From: Zopfochytrium polystomum
Lineage: Eukaryota > Chytridiomycota > Chytridiomycetes > Chytridiales > Chytridiaceae
Length of the DNA: 64,000 bases
Direction of reading: 5' to 3'
Assembly: GCA_025765615.1 (NCBI GenBank)
Contig: JAIVFJ010000189.1
Coordinates: 60,886 to 124,885 of the forward strand
This document shows positions 45,119 through 55,554 of the stretch, one piece after another. Below the pieces are notes generated by a model. The model was not told the DNA's origin. It ran no database searches and was given only the letters and a program-made list of their open reading frames with translations. A program made the translations under genes and the position numbers. Numbering within the stretch: position 1 is the stretch's first letter; each line of letters starts with the position of its first letter.

Positions 45119-45733
45119 TGATGTTATTGGTTGAGTCACTAGTCATGTTGTTTTCTCAGGGTGACTATGTCTGCCAAGTTTGAAAGGATTTTGTTGGGTT
45201 TTGATTGTGTTGTGAAGGTGGTGTTGCAGCAGATGTAAAGTTGGTTTTTTAGCTTGGTGTGTGTCAGGTAGGAGGGTGGTCGTTGTCTCGAACTGAGGAC
45301 AAAAAATCAAAAATTAAAGGGGAGGTAATCTGGCCGTGAGAGGAAAAAGGGGCGCTTATCACAAAGAAGGATAATTCTGAGTTAGCGAATATTATCGGCG
45401 TGTAGCCTGGAAGGAGATCAATCCAGTGACAGTTTCAGATCCTTTGGGGGAGGTCTGGAAGGCCAGCAAATTGAGGTTGAAGTTGGAAAAGTGGGTACCA
45501 ACTTCAGAGGTGCAGTATGGGACATTGGAGCGTCCAATCCGCAACGAAGAGGGTTCGTTGGAAAGAGGAGATTGAGAGCTTTCCAATGGTAGTAAGGAGA
45601 TTGCTGTACAATGTCTGTAGCGCCTGTGATCTATCCGTGAAGTTGGCAGATCTGATAATCATACAGCCACTTCTACTGATTGGATCTGACTGGAACCAAA
45701 GGGGTTGTGATTGGGATGGGTAAGGGTTTTGTA

Positions 45734-45961
45734 TGAAAGAATTCGCTATGTTGGCTGATTGATGGATTAGGCTGCTGTGGTGTGCACTACTGAAGGTGGT
45801 GGTGGAGGGAGGTTGCGCTTGGCTTCTGTTAGTCCTGTGTTTGTCTTTATACAAAACTGTTACAAGGACCATCACTTGCAAATTGCTGCAAGACATCCTT
45901 GCAGAGCAGTATCAGGTCAAAGCTCCTGTACACTGCTGACACCAAAGCCCCAAAACTAACA
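45734..45961 (-). mobile_element. 5' LTR (alpha) of copia C
   Basis: 228 bp, plus strand TGAAAG...CTAACA. On its left is the copia leader shared with B; on its right is unrelated DNA starting CGCAG. Confidence 0.9.
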
Positions 45962-46382
45962 CGCAGGGATCAAACAGGAGGGCAACTGCTTAATGCTTCA
46001 ACCAGCCATTGGCATTCACAATGATGGAGCGACAGAAGGAAAGAGGGAGAGAGAGAAAATGAAATGACTTAGGAGAGCTCGAGGAGAGCTCGAGAAGTTT
46101 TCTCAGCAAGTATCGTTTATGTTAACAACCACATCTTTTAATGTACAGGAACCCGTAACGGTTCCAGACAGCTCTTTCTCTCTTTCTTTCTCTCACACAC
46201 ACTCTCTCTTTTTCTCTTTCTCGCCCTCTCTCCTCAACCACTCAGTCCTTCCACTGCTTTTCTGATCGCTGTGGGAGGGGCGTGACCCGAAACTCCAGAC
46301 AATTTATCCCTCGTGTGGCCGCGCCTTGTCAAACGAACCAAACAACACGAAAAAAGTGGAGTCATCACAACGCGAACCCACC
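45962..46382 (+). promoter_or_regulatory. Upstream region of the NADAR gene
   Basis: Separates copia C from the NADAR gene. It contains a duplicated GGAGAGCTCGA near 46072-46094 and a CT/CA microsatellite at about 46172-46230. No TATA box was recognised. Confidence 0.4.
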
Positions 46383-49300
46383 ATGGCGTGGACAGCGGGG
46401 TCTGTGGCAGGCGGCCGCGGGCGCACGGGTGGGGGCGACGGTGGCGGCGGTGGTGGCGTTGGCGCAATGGTCGCGCGACCGCCGCCCTCTCCTCCCTCGT
46501 CAGTGGGATCGTCGGTCGCCTTCTCGTCCCCCAGCCCGCACCACATCGCAAAGACACAGCAAAACTCACGAGGTTTTGAAGCGGCCTTGCAGCGCCCACC
46601 CACTCTTCGCTACGACTACCACCATAACCAGCACAATATAAAGAGCGCCGCGCCGGTCACGCGAAGGGTCAACGAGGAAGACTACGTCGTCGAAGATGAC
46701 GACTCTGTCGCGATCGGCGACAACACTGCATCAACCATACCGTCTTTCAAAGGCGTTATCGTGATCGATGCCAATCCGGGGAACAGATGGAATACGCTGG
46801 CGTACTCGGCGCCCATGAAGCAAGGAATCACTTTTGATAATCGACTGTTTGAGAGTTTGGCTGGTAAGAGGAGTGATTTGTCGCGGGGGTGGAAGGCTTG
46901 ATTGCGGATTCCTGCCTTGCGCTTGCACAAACCATCTCGGACTTCATGCATACAAAAGAGAACGGATTCACTTCCTTACCAATACCTGACATTAATGGCA
47001 CTGTCAAAATCCACTCCTCAACAACCCAGAACTGATTCGCGCAACGCCGTCGACAATGCGAAAACTGAGGCGACACTCTGCGCACTGGGATGCGACACTT
47101 CGTATTCTTCTTGACACGAAAATTGATGCAGATCCCTCCCTGGCCGCGCTACTTATGAAGACCGTCGGGTGGCGGCTTCTTGTCGCGCCAGGCGATTACG
47201 CCCGTTGCGGATTTGCGGATGAGGAGACCGAAGGTTGTGCCAGGCTCTCAAATGCGCTTATGGAGGCGCGGGAGAGAGTTGCCAGGAGGATGGGCAGAGC
47301 TTTGAAGGCTAAACCATCACCGACAGCTGGCAGTGAAACTCGAGCCGACCCTGGAAGAACTGTAGAAGAAAAAAGAGATGTCAGGGATGTTACGAATTCA
47401 ACTCAAAAACGGAGCAAGCAGGCCTGGAATGGGCAAAAGCTCAACGAGTCTCGCGGAAAGTCTTCCGAAGATCGTGGCGGAAACGAGAGGAACGGTACGC
47501 ATAGAAGTGAAGTGGAGAGAAAGGCAAGCTCAGATCAAAGGGGACGGCATTCGAGAGAAATCCCCACCAAACGACGCAGCGTCGAACTAAGAAATAGTTA
47601 CAGCGACGAAGAAGACGCTGATGCTTACGCGAGTCTTGTGGGCGGAGGAGAATACTCTAAGCAAACCCATGGCTATTATTCGCAAAGTACAGAAGACTCT
47701 CCGAGGTCGAAGGGGTGGAACCCTTCAGATTACGAGCGGCGAAAACCTGTTCGAGCGTTTGATGACAAAGAGACGCAGGACCTTCGAACCCTTAATCACA
47801 GTACTGGATCCGCGTATTTGCAGGGTGGTAAAAAGGCATTTCTTTCTCCTACATGGCCCACGACCAATAGCCCAGCTCCACCGACGCCTCAGCCTCAGCG
47901 GCGGCAAGACCAGCACCCTGACCGTTCAGAGCCTCCTTACAGGGAAAACCTGCGGGAAACGAGACCAACAACGTACGCTCTGTCGTACAAAGGGGGGCAA
48001 TCTCTCAAACCAAGCACCCGAAGCGATTCAAAGGCAAAAGACATGCTTCGAAAGCATTCCGAGGAAACAGTGAACATGCACAATCAGGAGAAATCAACTA
48101 GGGAGGAAAAGGCAAAGAAAACGAAGTCCCAAACCGATCTTCGCACCCACCAGGGTCAGTCCCGATCCACGTCACCTGCAGCAGCACACCGAGGAATCCC
48201 CAAAGCCTACGCTAGTCGAAGAATAGACAATGGCCAGCTGTTGCACTCAAACGGAGGACCTGGAAAGACCCCCTCGCCCAGCAGAGGAAAGGCGCCGTCC
48301 TCGTTCGACGCGTGGGCGTCTTCTCGGTGTCACGAAAATCAGCCAGCTTTAGGAGCAACGGGCGAAATCAATTGGAAAAAGCTCCACCAAGATTTGCCTG
48401 TCGTCGGCGCAGGTCAGTTTCTTTCGGTTAGCAGTTCCTTCCTTTGACATTGTCTCAATTTCAGACACGATAGCCGGTCGCCCAAGGTCTTGGCCATGGC
48501 CATCGCAACCCCAATTCATGTCCTCGTACCAGCAAGCTTTTCAGGATCCGCACCTGCGCAACGAGTCTCAGTCTCGGCAGTCCAACTGGGAGTCGAAACT
48601 CTCACCCGATGAGAACTGGTCTGTTGAAGAGAATTCAAAGGAATACGGACGCGGAAACGAGGGGAGCAGAGCGCTCGTGCTGACCTCCGCGCCAACCAGA
48701 TCCAAAGGAGCCACCAAGTCCAAGTCCGAGCCAACAAGCCCCGCATCGAAAACTGGCAGATCGGGCAAGAGTGACGGTTCATCGCACCACCGACCACAAT
48801 CGCCACGAAATGGAAGCTCTGCGCCACGCCACCAAGTAAATCAGCCTGCAGAACGGCGAAGCAGCTGCCCACGCTTACTGGTGACGCCGACGGACCCCAT
48901 CTTCGGCGGGTTAGCGGCGACGAACGTCCGACGCCCACCGGTCACGATCGACGGTCGCCCATACTCGACACTCGAGCACTACTACCACGCGATGAAGTTT
49001 TCCGCGACGAATCCGGACTTGGCGCGCAAATTTCAAGCGGGAAGCGCTAGTGACCCGCCACTGTCGGCAGCGCAAGCACGACGGCTGGCATGGCGCAACG
49101 GTGACCTCGTGCGCGAGGACTGGGAGGGACAGTGCCGCGTCGCCGTGATGCGTCGCGGATTGGAGCAGCTTTTGCGACAGGAAGCGGGGGCGCTGACCGC
49201 GTTGGTGCGGGGGACAATAGGACGAGAGATAATTGTGGAAGAGGATAGCAGCGGCACAGAGGACGAGTTCGCGATCGAGCTTGGGGCCGGAGATGGTTGG

Positions 49301-49411
49301 GCAAGAGCGCAGGAGTCGCGGGAGGTGGAGTACTGGTATGGAAGGGCGAACCGTTATGGTCGGCTCCTCATGGCACTGAGGGATGGCCTGGCGCAGACGA
49401 GAGATCTGTGA
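46383..49411 (+). CDS. Tandem NADAR-domain protein (degenerate N-terminal copy, intact C-terminal copy)
   Basis: Exons 46383-46863, 47030-48412 and 48465-49411 give 936 residues; the ATG sits in a strong CCACCATGG context. Residues 765-930 are a NADAR (YbiA/DUF1768) domain: DPIFGGLAA, RPYSTLEHYYHAMKF (Glu792-His793), DWEGQCRVAVMRRGL, and YWYGRANRYGRLLMALR. NADAR proteins cleave N-glycosidic bonds of ADP-ribosylated or riboflavin-pathway substrates. Residues ~120-245 align with the same fold (RWNTLAYSAPMKQGITFDN, ATPSTMRKLRRHSAHWD, LLMKTVGWRLLV, LSNALMEARERV). Here the Glu-His pair is replaced (FDNRLFESL) and the Gly-x-Asn-Arg-x-Gly end is lost. The ~500-residue linker is basic, Ser/Arg-rich and probably disordered. 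The first domain is split by intron 1. It is a likely active enzyme with a pseudo-domain. Confidence 0.85.
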
Positions 49412-49445
49412 ATGTTCAAAAGTTGGTGTCTCGTTTTGCTCTTCA

Positions 49446-49666
49446 TTAACAATATAGAACAGTTAACGCGGAACATTTTCGTTCTACAGTCGATCCTACT
49501 TGCCTATGAGGCATCAGAATCGATGGCTCCGTCTTTCGAACCTCCGGGCAGGTGAGTGTGGCTGCCCAAATTAGGAAGAGCACAAAAGCAGCAACTGAGA
49601 AAGAGATTGGTAGGACGGTTGCTCCTTCGCCGAATGTGAGGAAAACACCAACAAAGATTATACCAC
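49446..49666 (-). pseudogene. Possible 3' exon or fragment of a membrane protein
   Basis: After an acceptor-like TTTCTAG the minus strand reads a ~58-residue frame with two hydrophobic stretches (GIIFVGVFLTFG and ISFSVAAFVLFLIWAA), then a polar tail ending LMPHR and a TAG. I do not recognise the family and found no upstream exon, so it may be a partial gene. Confidence 0.35.
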
Positions 49667-49727
49667 TAGAAACAGAGAAGCATGGCCCTTTTTTTTGGTC
49701 AAAAAACGTACTGGCACATTGAGTCAT

Positions 49728-50559
49728 TGATGTCCTATTACTACTTTAACAAACTACGTCCAACTAGTACGAAGTAAACTCAAAAATCCGCCAAAAATCC
49801 GAACAGCAACCAAACAACTCGAGGAGTTTTGCGAAATAATAGATTATCAGCTAATCTATAACTTTTCTGATAACCTACCTTATTGGGTGTTTGTAATCAA
49901 ATGGAATGGGGATGAGGCCTGCATAGGCGCGAACAAGCAGATGAAGGAGATGGCCACACAGGCTGTTGAGTTTTAAACCTTCTTTTCTCTCCTTTTCTCT
50001 TTCTTGCTCTCTTAGTTGGTTTGTCTGCACACTGATCATTCCTCCCTCTCTATTTATGCCATTTTCCATCTCACATGCGGTGTGGGAGAATCTTCATCTC
50101 ATCCGCGCGTGCAGGTTTGTGATCACGCCCTCCTTTCTCGTCGCTGTCCCCTGATGTCCCTCTCTTGTCATCCTTCCTCAATATATGTGGGAGAATCTTC
50201 GTCTCATCCGCGCATGCAGCTCCTTCCGATTCTCAACACAGGCGACGCCGGGCGCTTCGGAGCTTCGGAGCAAAAATGACGGCGACGGTGGGGGCGATCC
50301 CACCACAGCTTCTCCCACTATATCCGCTTGTAATCGCCGCTGCGTAAAGCGTGCGCTTCGCTCCGAGGTGAAGCACTTTGCCCGCCCACAGCCGCCGCTC
50401 AGTGCACGCACTGCGTTCACCCGCCTCCACCACCAGGCGTTAGGCGGCGTTGCGAATGCAATCTCCGGCGTGGGATGAATTTGATCTTGTTCCTCGACGA
50501 CAGCCAGCGCCTGATCCTCGCCGCGGCCCCCAACCACAGCAGCAAGAGCTGTCGCTAAT
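49728..50559. repeat. Intergenic with a 34-bp direct repeat
   Basis: TGTGGGAGAATC followed by 22 bases at 50081-50114 recurs at 50186-50219 with two differences, 105 bp apart. GC content rises after 50220. No intact gene is seen. Confidence 0.5.
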
Positions 50560-50690
50560 CGAGTTCGCGATCGTGGGCTTCTCCATATCCCGACGACCAC
50601 CGTGACCGCGCCGATGGAGCGCGTCAAGGTGGTGATGGAGACGCAAGGCAAAAGTACACGGGACGATTACAATTTGATAAATCGTAAATC
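50560..50690 (+). pseudogene. Fragment resembling the carnitine/acylcarnitine carrier (Crc1-like)
   Basis: The plus strand reads HIPTTTVTAPMERVKVVMET, including the mitochondrial-carrier signature Pro-x-Glu-Arg. The block strongly resembles the middle repeat of yeast Crc1. Nothing upstream or downstream continues the carrier, and the frame ends within ~25 residues, so it is a lone exon remnant or an unrecognised partial gene. Confidence 0.45.
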
Positions 50691-51159
50691 GGTAGTGAGG
50701 AAAGCCAATAAATAGTAATGGTGATCTAGTTACAAGTATTTCTGCACTGAAATTTACGCTATATTAAAATGTGGCCAGAGGCGGGAGAGCTGCTGGCAGC
50801 AAAAAAAACAAAAAACGTTTTAGCCCTACCCGCAAGACGTTGGGGTGCAAAGGGTTAAGGATGGAGTGATCGGATATATCAGGAGGCTTGGATGTCCCTC
50901 CATCAGGTTGTGTGCACAAGTAAAACTTACGTAGATTATATGAGAATGAAATATTCGCCAAGACTTAAAAATAATCTGAGCGATAATGGGTAAGCGGGTG
51001 CAGGCGAGTGTGTGTGTGACAGCGACGAGAGGCGGAGACGACGGGGGCGTCGAAGGAGATGGATGGAACAAGATGGAATCAAACACAAATTTCTTCTTCT
51101 TTTTCCTTTGATTATCACATGTGCAGGGCATATTCCAACACCCCCCCTCTGCACTTTTT

Positions 51160-51645
51160 TTTTTTTTTTATTGTTCCAGCACCAGAGGGCCAGGCAGGAA
51201 GAGAAAGAGCCATCAGCAGTGAACCATTGTTGAATTAGTCAAGGTATCACCTCAGCAAACCCACCCCATGCACTTTGGACTTACAGGGTCGTCAGGTATC
51301 TCCACTGCATGTAAAAGAAGTAACAAAGAAGAGGGAATGGGAAGGAATGGTGGTTGAAGAGAGGTTGTAGTTGTAAATGGAAAGGTTGAGGGACGAAGTT
51401 CTCGAAGAGAGAGTTGAAGAGATCAAGAAAGAGTAATAGTCAGGGAGGCAAGAACCAGTGGAAAGCAAGGACAAGAGTTGTGGTCAGAAGGGCGAGAGCC
51501 CAAATGGAAGTTCAAAGGAAAGGTAAAATATGCGTTGTGATAGTAGTCTGAGTAGGCAAAGCCTGAGTCAGGGTTCCCAAAAGGGAACGCTGGAGGAGCA
51601 TCAAGGGGTTATAGTCAGAGGGGCAAAAGCCAGGTGAATGAATGG
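51160..51645 (-). mobile_element. Poly-A-tailed retroposon epsilon, copy 2
   Basis: Reverse complement of 12554-13034. On the minus strand it ends AACAATAAAAAA with an A tail (plus-strand T tract at about 51157-51170). It shares the same 3' end with copy 1 but is truncated at a different 5' point. Confidence 0.65.
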
Positions 51646-51929
51646 ATGAGATTGCAGCCAAAGGCCATGATTGCAGCAGGAGAACTTAAAAAAAAAATTT
51701 AAAAAAAAAAAAAAAAAAAACGTGGTTGAAGGCGGTGGCTTTGCTTCTGCTATGGTGATGGTGAGATCACGCCAAAAAATAGCGGACAAAGGCTGCAACT
51801 GCAGAAAGTGGTGACGGTGAAGTTGAGATCGCGACCATTGGTTGAAATTGTGAAGAAAATAGCGAAACTGGTGGCGGCAGGGGTGATGCAGGTGATGATA
51901 TTGCAGTGGAGATTGCGGCCGAAAATCTC

Positions 51930-52020
51930 CTGATGGATTGGGCTGCTGTGGGGATGCGTGAAGTACACTACTGGAGGCGGTGGTGGTGGGAGGTTGAGCT
52001 TGGCTTCTGTCAGTCTTGTA
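51930..52020 (-). mobile_element. Truncated LTR-alpha
   Basis: About 90 bp matching the middle of LTR-alpha (GATGGATTGGGCTGCTGTGG and the GGTGGTGGTGGGAGGTTG block). Both ends are lost. Confidence 0.7.
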
Positions 52021-53015
52021 GAAACGATGGGGCAGACGACTGGGGAGTGCGATAAGTGTCTGGGGTGGTGGTGTAGAACGAGTAATCGACGTCGGGTTCG
52101 GCAGCAGCAGCAGCAACAGCAGGTTGGTGGCGAGCAGGGGTGGCGGCGACAGCAGTTCCTTATGAGGAGGTCAAGGGGGATGAGGATGAGGAAGGAGAGG
52201 GGGTGGCCAATGCTAGTGTGATTGAGTCAGTCGGTGGCGGCCTGTCGGCTGACACGGGGAAGTTGTTGTAGTAGTGGTGGTGGGTTTGGTGCGGGCGGTG
52301 GTGGGTTCCCTGGCGATCTGAGGCGGCGGCAGCGGCGTCAAAGGAGTACGGGTGTTGGAGCGGAGTGGTGCTGCTGGTGCTGGATCTTCCGACGACGGTG
52401 GGGGCTGTTGCGGTGGCGGTGGCGCCCCAAGCCAGCGGGGAACCTGTGGGCCAGAGTTCTCTCTCTGTGTTTGTGTTGTGTGGGTAGGGGGCTCAAGCGA
52501 AGAAGGTAAGCTGGCGATGGGCTTGTGTTAGTGAGGGTGGCGATTGTGATGTGGTGGTGAGGCGGCGGTGAACGAGGCACCTCGCTGTTTTGGGAGCGCC
52601 TAGATATTGTTGTGATAAAACTATTTACCAAGTTTCATCTTTGTACCACTTGTAACGGCAGAGTTACACAGGGACAAAGATTTTTCATACCAAAGCGCAC
52701 ATCCTATTTTTCTTAACTTTGTTAGGAGAAAAATTACCCTGGTACACAGGAACCAAGTAGTCGAGTAGAACTAAGGGTTCTTCAACTTTTTAGATCAAAA
52801 TGAGCGTTCCCTGACCTCTGTGTGGTTAGCGGTAGGTCAGAAGGGACCTTTATCAAATTGCCAGGTCAGAAGCGTACCGCGGGACGAGACACCCCTTAGC
52901 CCGTGTTTCTGGCCAGTTCAGCAGCATAAAACACAAGAGAAGAGTTGCTTCAACTCTTTCTGCAGGGGGAATTGCTGAATTTGCTCGTTACTCTCGAGGG
53001 CTAGGTTGGGTGTCA
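52021..53015. other. Repeat-island sequence without a recognisable gene
   Basis: GGT/GGC-rich trinucleotide-like stretches lie at 52060-52430; the rest is plain. Frames are Gly/Arg/Ser-rich artefacts. Confidence 0.45.
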
Positions 53016-54806
53016 TGTGAGACTGTGCTCTCTAAATCCTCACCCTGGGCTATGGGTGGCAAATAGAGCAATGACCTAAATACCAATCCTGAAAAGTGAA
53101 AAAGGGCAAAAAGGAGATGTCTAGGGGTCACTAGACAGGACAATGTATTTGGAGTCTTAAGAAGCCCAAGAAACACAAAGAAACTCTCTTATTACACACA
53201 AAGAGAAGACTCTCACACTCAGACCAAAGGCAACTGTGAAAGGTGGCACACTAGCAAAGAATGTGCAGGGTTCTCTGGTCCATGACACAGAGTGGGCCCA
53301 ATGGGAGGCAAAAGCCAAAGCCAAAGGGGACCGGGAAATCCGGTAACAATGCTGGAGGTGCAAGATGCAGCAAGCTCCAGGGAGCGGCACTAAGTGCAGC
53401 ACTCCAATCCAACTGAAGAAGACAAGAGAGTGGGGAGGAAAGTGGCCAGACCCTGGTCTGTTGGAGCCACCACCATGGAGCAAGGCTCCCTCTCCTTCAA
53501 AGACAAGCCCTAAGTTGGAGGGGGTTGGACACAGAGGGCAAACACAAGGAACAGTTAGTGTGCAGAGGTGTCTGTTGAATTAAATCAGAACTGTTTTCCA
53601 CTTAACAGAACCAGACACAACTTGTCTCACTCCAAGGAGAAGTTCCAACTCAATCCAAGGAGGGGGCACACAGGGGTGGGAGACAGTGGGACTCTTCTTA
53701 CTTCATCCTACTAGGACACTGACATCTGCTTCACCAAGCCAGAGGAATTCCTATCTTAGAAGCAAGGAAGGTTAACACCCACTCCCTCACCCAAATGTGG
53801 CACCATGACATCACAGGAATTAATCTGAGAGAAAGAGGGTCTGAACCCGGGGGCAGCTGCTTAAATAGGAAAGGGTTGGAATCAGCAGGGTGAAGGAAGA
53901 AGGAAGGGAAAAGAGGGGAAAACATATACAAAAGAACAAAACGATAAATAAAACAGCAAAGAAGAGAGAGGAGGAGTGAGTCACCAAACAATGGGGCTGA
54001 GCCATCAAACAAGGAAGACAGCTCAGAAAATCATGGAGCATTTCTTGGCATCAGCTGCCAAGAAAGATGGAGGAGATGGAGAGAGCTGGTTGGTGCAAAG
54101 AGGAAGACAGTCACTCTCAGCCACACAAAAAAGAAAAGACACAGACAGAGACAACAAGGAATAAAAGAGAAAACAGGAAAAACAGGAAAAACAGGATAAA
54201 TTACTAATTGGAAAAAGAAGTAAAAATCACCAAAGATAAAGAAAAACCCTGTGATCTCATACCCTTTTATGAGGTAATACATCATGGTAGCAGGTGGTAG
54301 GGCTTGTTAGCTCTGCCATCATCTTGTTAACTCTGTCCATCTGGGCTTAGCACTTCTCCCACAGAAGTGTTTCAGTCCTAAGTCATTTCCAAAAGTGAGG
54401 GGCCATTGGCCAGGCATAGTAGGACTTTGCATTTCTGCCCAGTCTGTCGACTAGCATGTCTCAAACTTGGCACCTTCCCAATTGAAGGGAGCGCTCTAAC
54501 CACTGAGCAAGGGAACCTTGTATCAGCAATTAGAATCAAGACTGAATCTTTCTGTCTGCAACATCGCCAATAATAAATAGTAATAATAAATAATAATAGT
54601 AGAGCTCAGAGGCAGACAGATGGAGCCAGTCGGAGGACGTATGGAAACCCAATAAATAATAAGAGAGTAGGAATCCAAGCCTAGTCACGTTTTGCCAGCA
54701 AAATGCAGGTCGAGACAGGGTGGTAATCCTCACAATTACCAGTTAAAAAGTGGGTATACACTTAATTTATTTGAGGTCACAGGCTCGACAGCCTGTCGTC
54801 CTCACA
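53016..54806 (-). mobile_element. LTR-delta copy 2 (chromovirus-type, probably a 3' LTR)
   Basis: TGTGAGACTG...TCCTCACA, homologous to 14594-17067 without its ~690-bp extra segment. On its right the minus strand reads a purine-rich AATAAAAAAGAGGTAC directly before the LTR start, as expected of a polypurine tract. The flanks GTCA and GTAC do not match, so it is one end of a larger element rather than a solo LTR. It keeps the tRNA-like segment at 54455-54517. Confidence 0.75.
54455..54517 (-). other. tRNA-derived sequence inside LTR-delta, copy 2
   Basis: Same D-arm, anticodon-like loop and B-box-like order as at 16701-16764, with a few substitutions. Confidence 0.5.
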
Positions 54807-55019
54807 GTACCTCTTTTTTATTATCGCAGCCATAGATGCGACAAAAGAAAGGTTGTTGCAAAGTCATTTGCGGGTTAGGGTTAGTTCAAGCCTACTGCTA
54901 GAGAGGGATACGCTTCCCAGCAAAAGTTAGCTTTGTGGGGTCACCAGCAAAGTAGCGGATCAAAATCCAGTTGTAACACCTGATTCTACATATTAACTTT
55001 GAATGAAAAATATATATTC

Positions 55020-55073
55020 GTGATGCTGAAAGCAAGCTCTACAAGCGTAGGGGTATGGCAGGTCCGCTGAAGG
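55020..55073 (+). mobile_element. LINE ORF1 start fragment
   Basis: 54 bp matching the start of LINE ORF1 at 43437-43385 (minus) with four or five changes, reading DAESKLYK and GMAGPLK in frame. No further LINE sequence follows. Confidence 0.6.
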
Positions 55074-55554
55074 CCTCTACAAAAGGTCAGTTTCTGGACC
55101 TAACTCCGTGGATTTTGAACGTGTCAAAAGCGTAACTATGTCGTTCAACAGCGCTCGGCGAGGGTTTTCCAACACACTATCACAAAGGTCTCTAGCTAGA
55201 TTCTCCGCGGAGTTACAATGTTGGGGCATCGAACCTGGTCAGATGCGAATTTACTTTGCGATTTTTTCTACTATTCTTTTACGAATTAAAAGCTTCTAAC
55301 TTTTGCAGATCCATATGCAGGTTTGGCAGAGCTTTCAAACACGCTATCTACGTGGTGGATATGATGAGTTTTGGGGTTGAGTTACCAAGTGGTAACGTCA
55401 AAAACGAGACCTCAGAAAGGCAGTTGCAGAGGAAAAAGTCCCACCCAGCTTTGTCGTCAACGACATTCACTGGCAAGCGTTGCGATTGCGAAAAATAAGT
55501 TCCATACTCATTTGCGCAAGCCTTTTGGCTGACACAATTCGCAGAAGCCCCCCC

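Larger units (their letters stand above)
43552..45961 (-). mobile_element. Copia element C, 3'-truncated
   Basis: The minus-oriented 5' LTR is 45961-45734. The leader and gag region match copia B (about 45700-45120 and 44700-44000), and the left end keeps the polypurine tract TTAGGGGGGAG but no LTR follows it. A ~400-bp foreign insert sits in the leader. Beyond 43552 lies the LINE 5' end, with a ~40-bp imperfect direct repeat (43467-43505 and 43520-43558) at the join. Confidence 0.75.

Noticed and set aside
45734..45961. Small protein-coding gene repeated many times (frames with a GGGGGRL core)
   Set aside because: The repeated peptide is an antisense reading of LTR-alpha; target duplications and TG...CA ends show it is an LTR.
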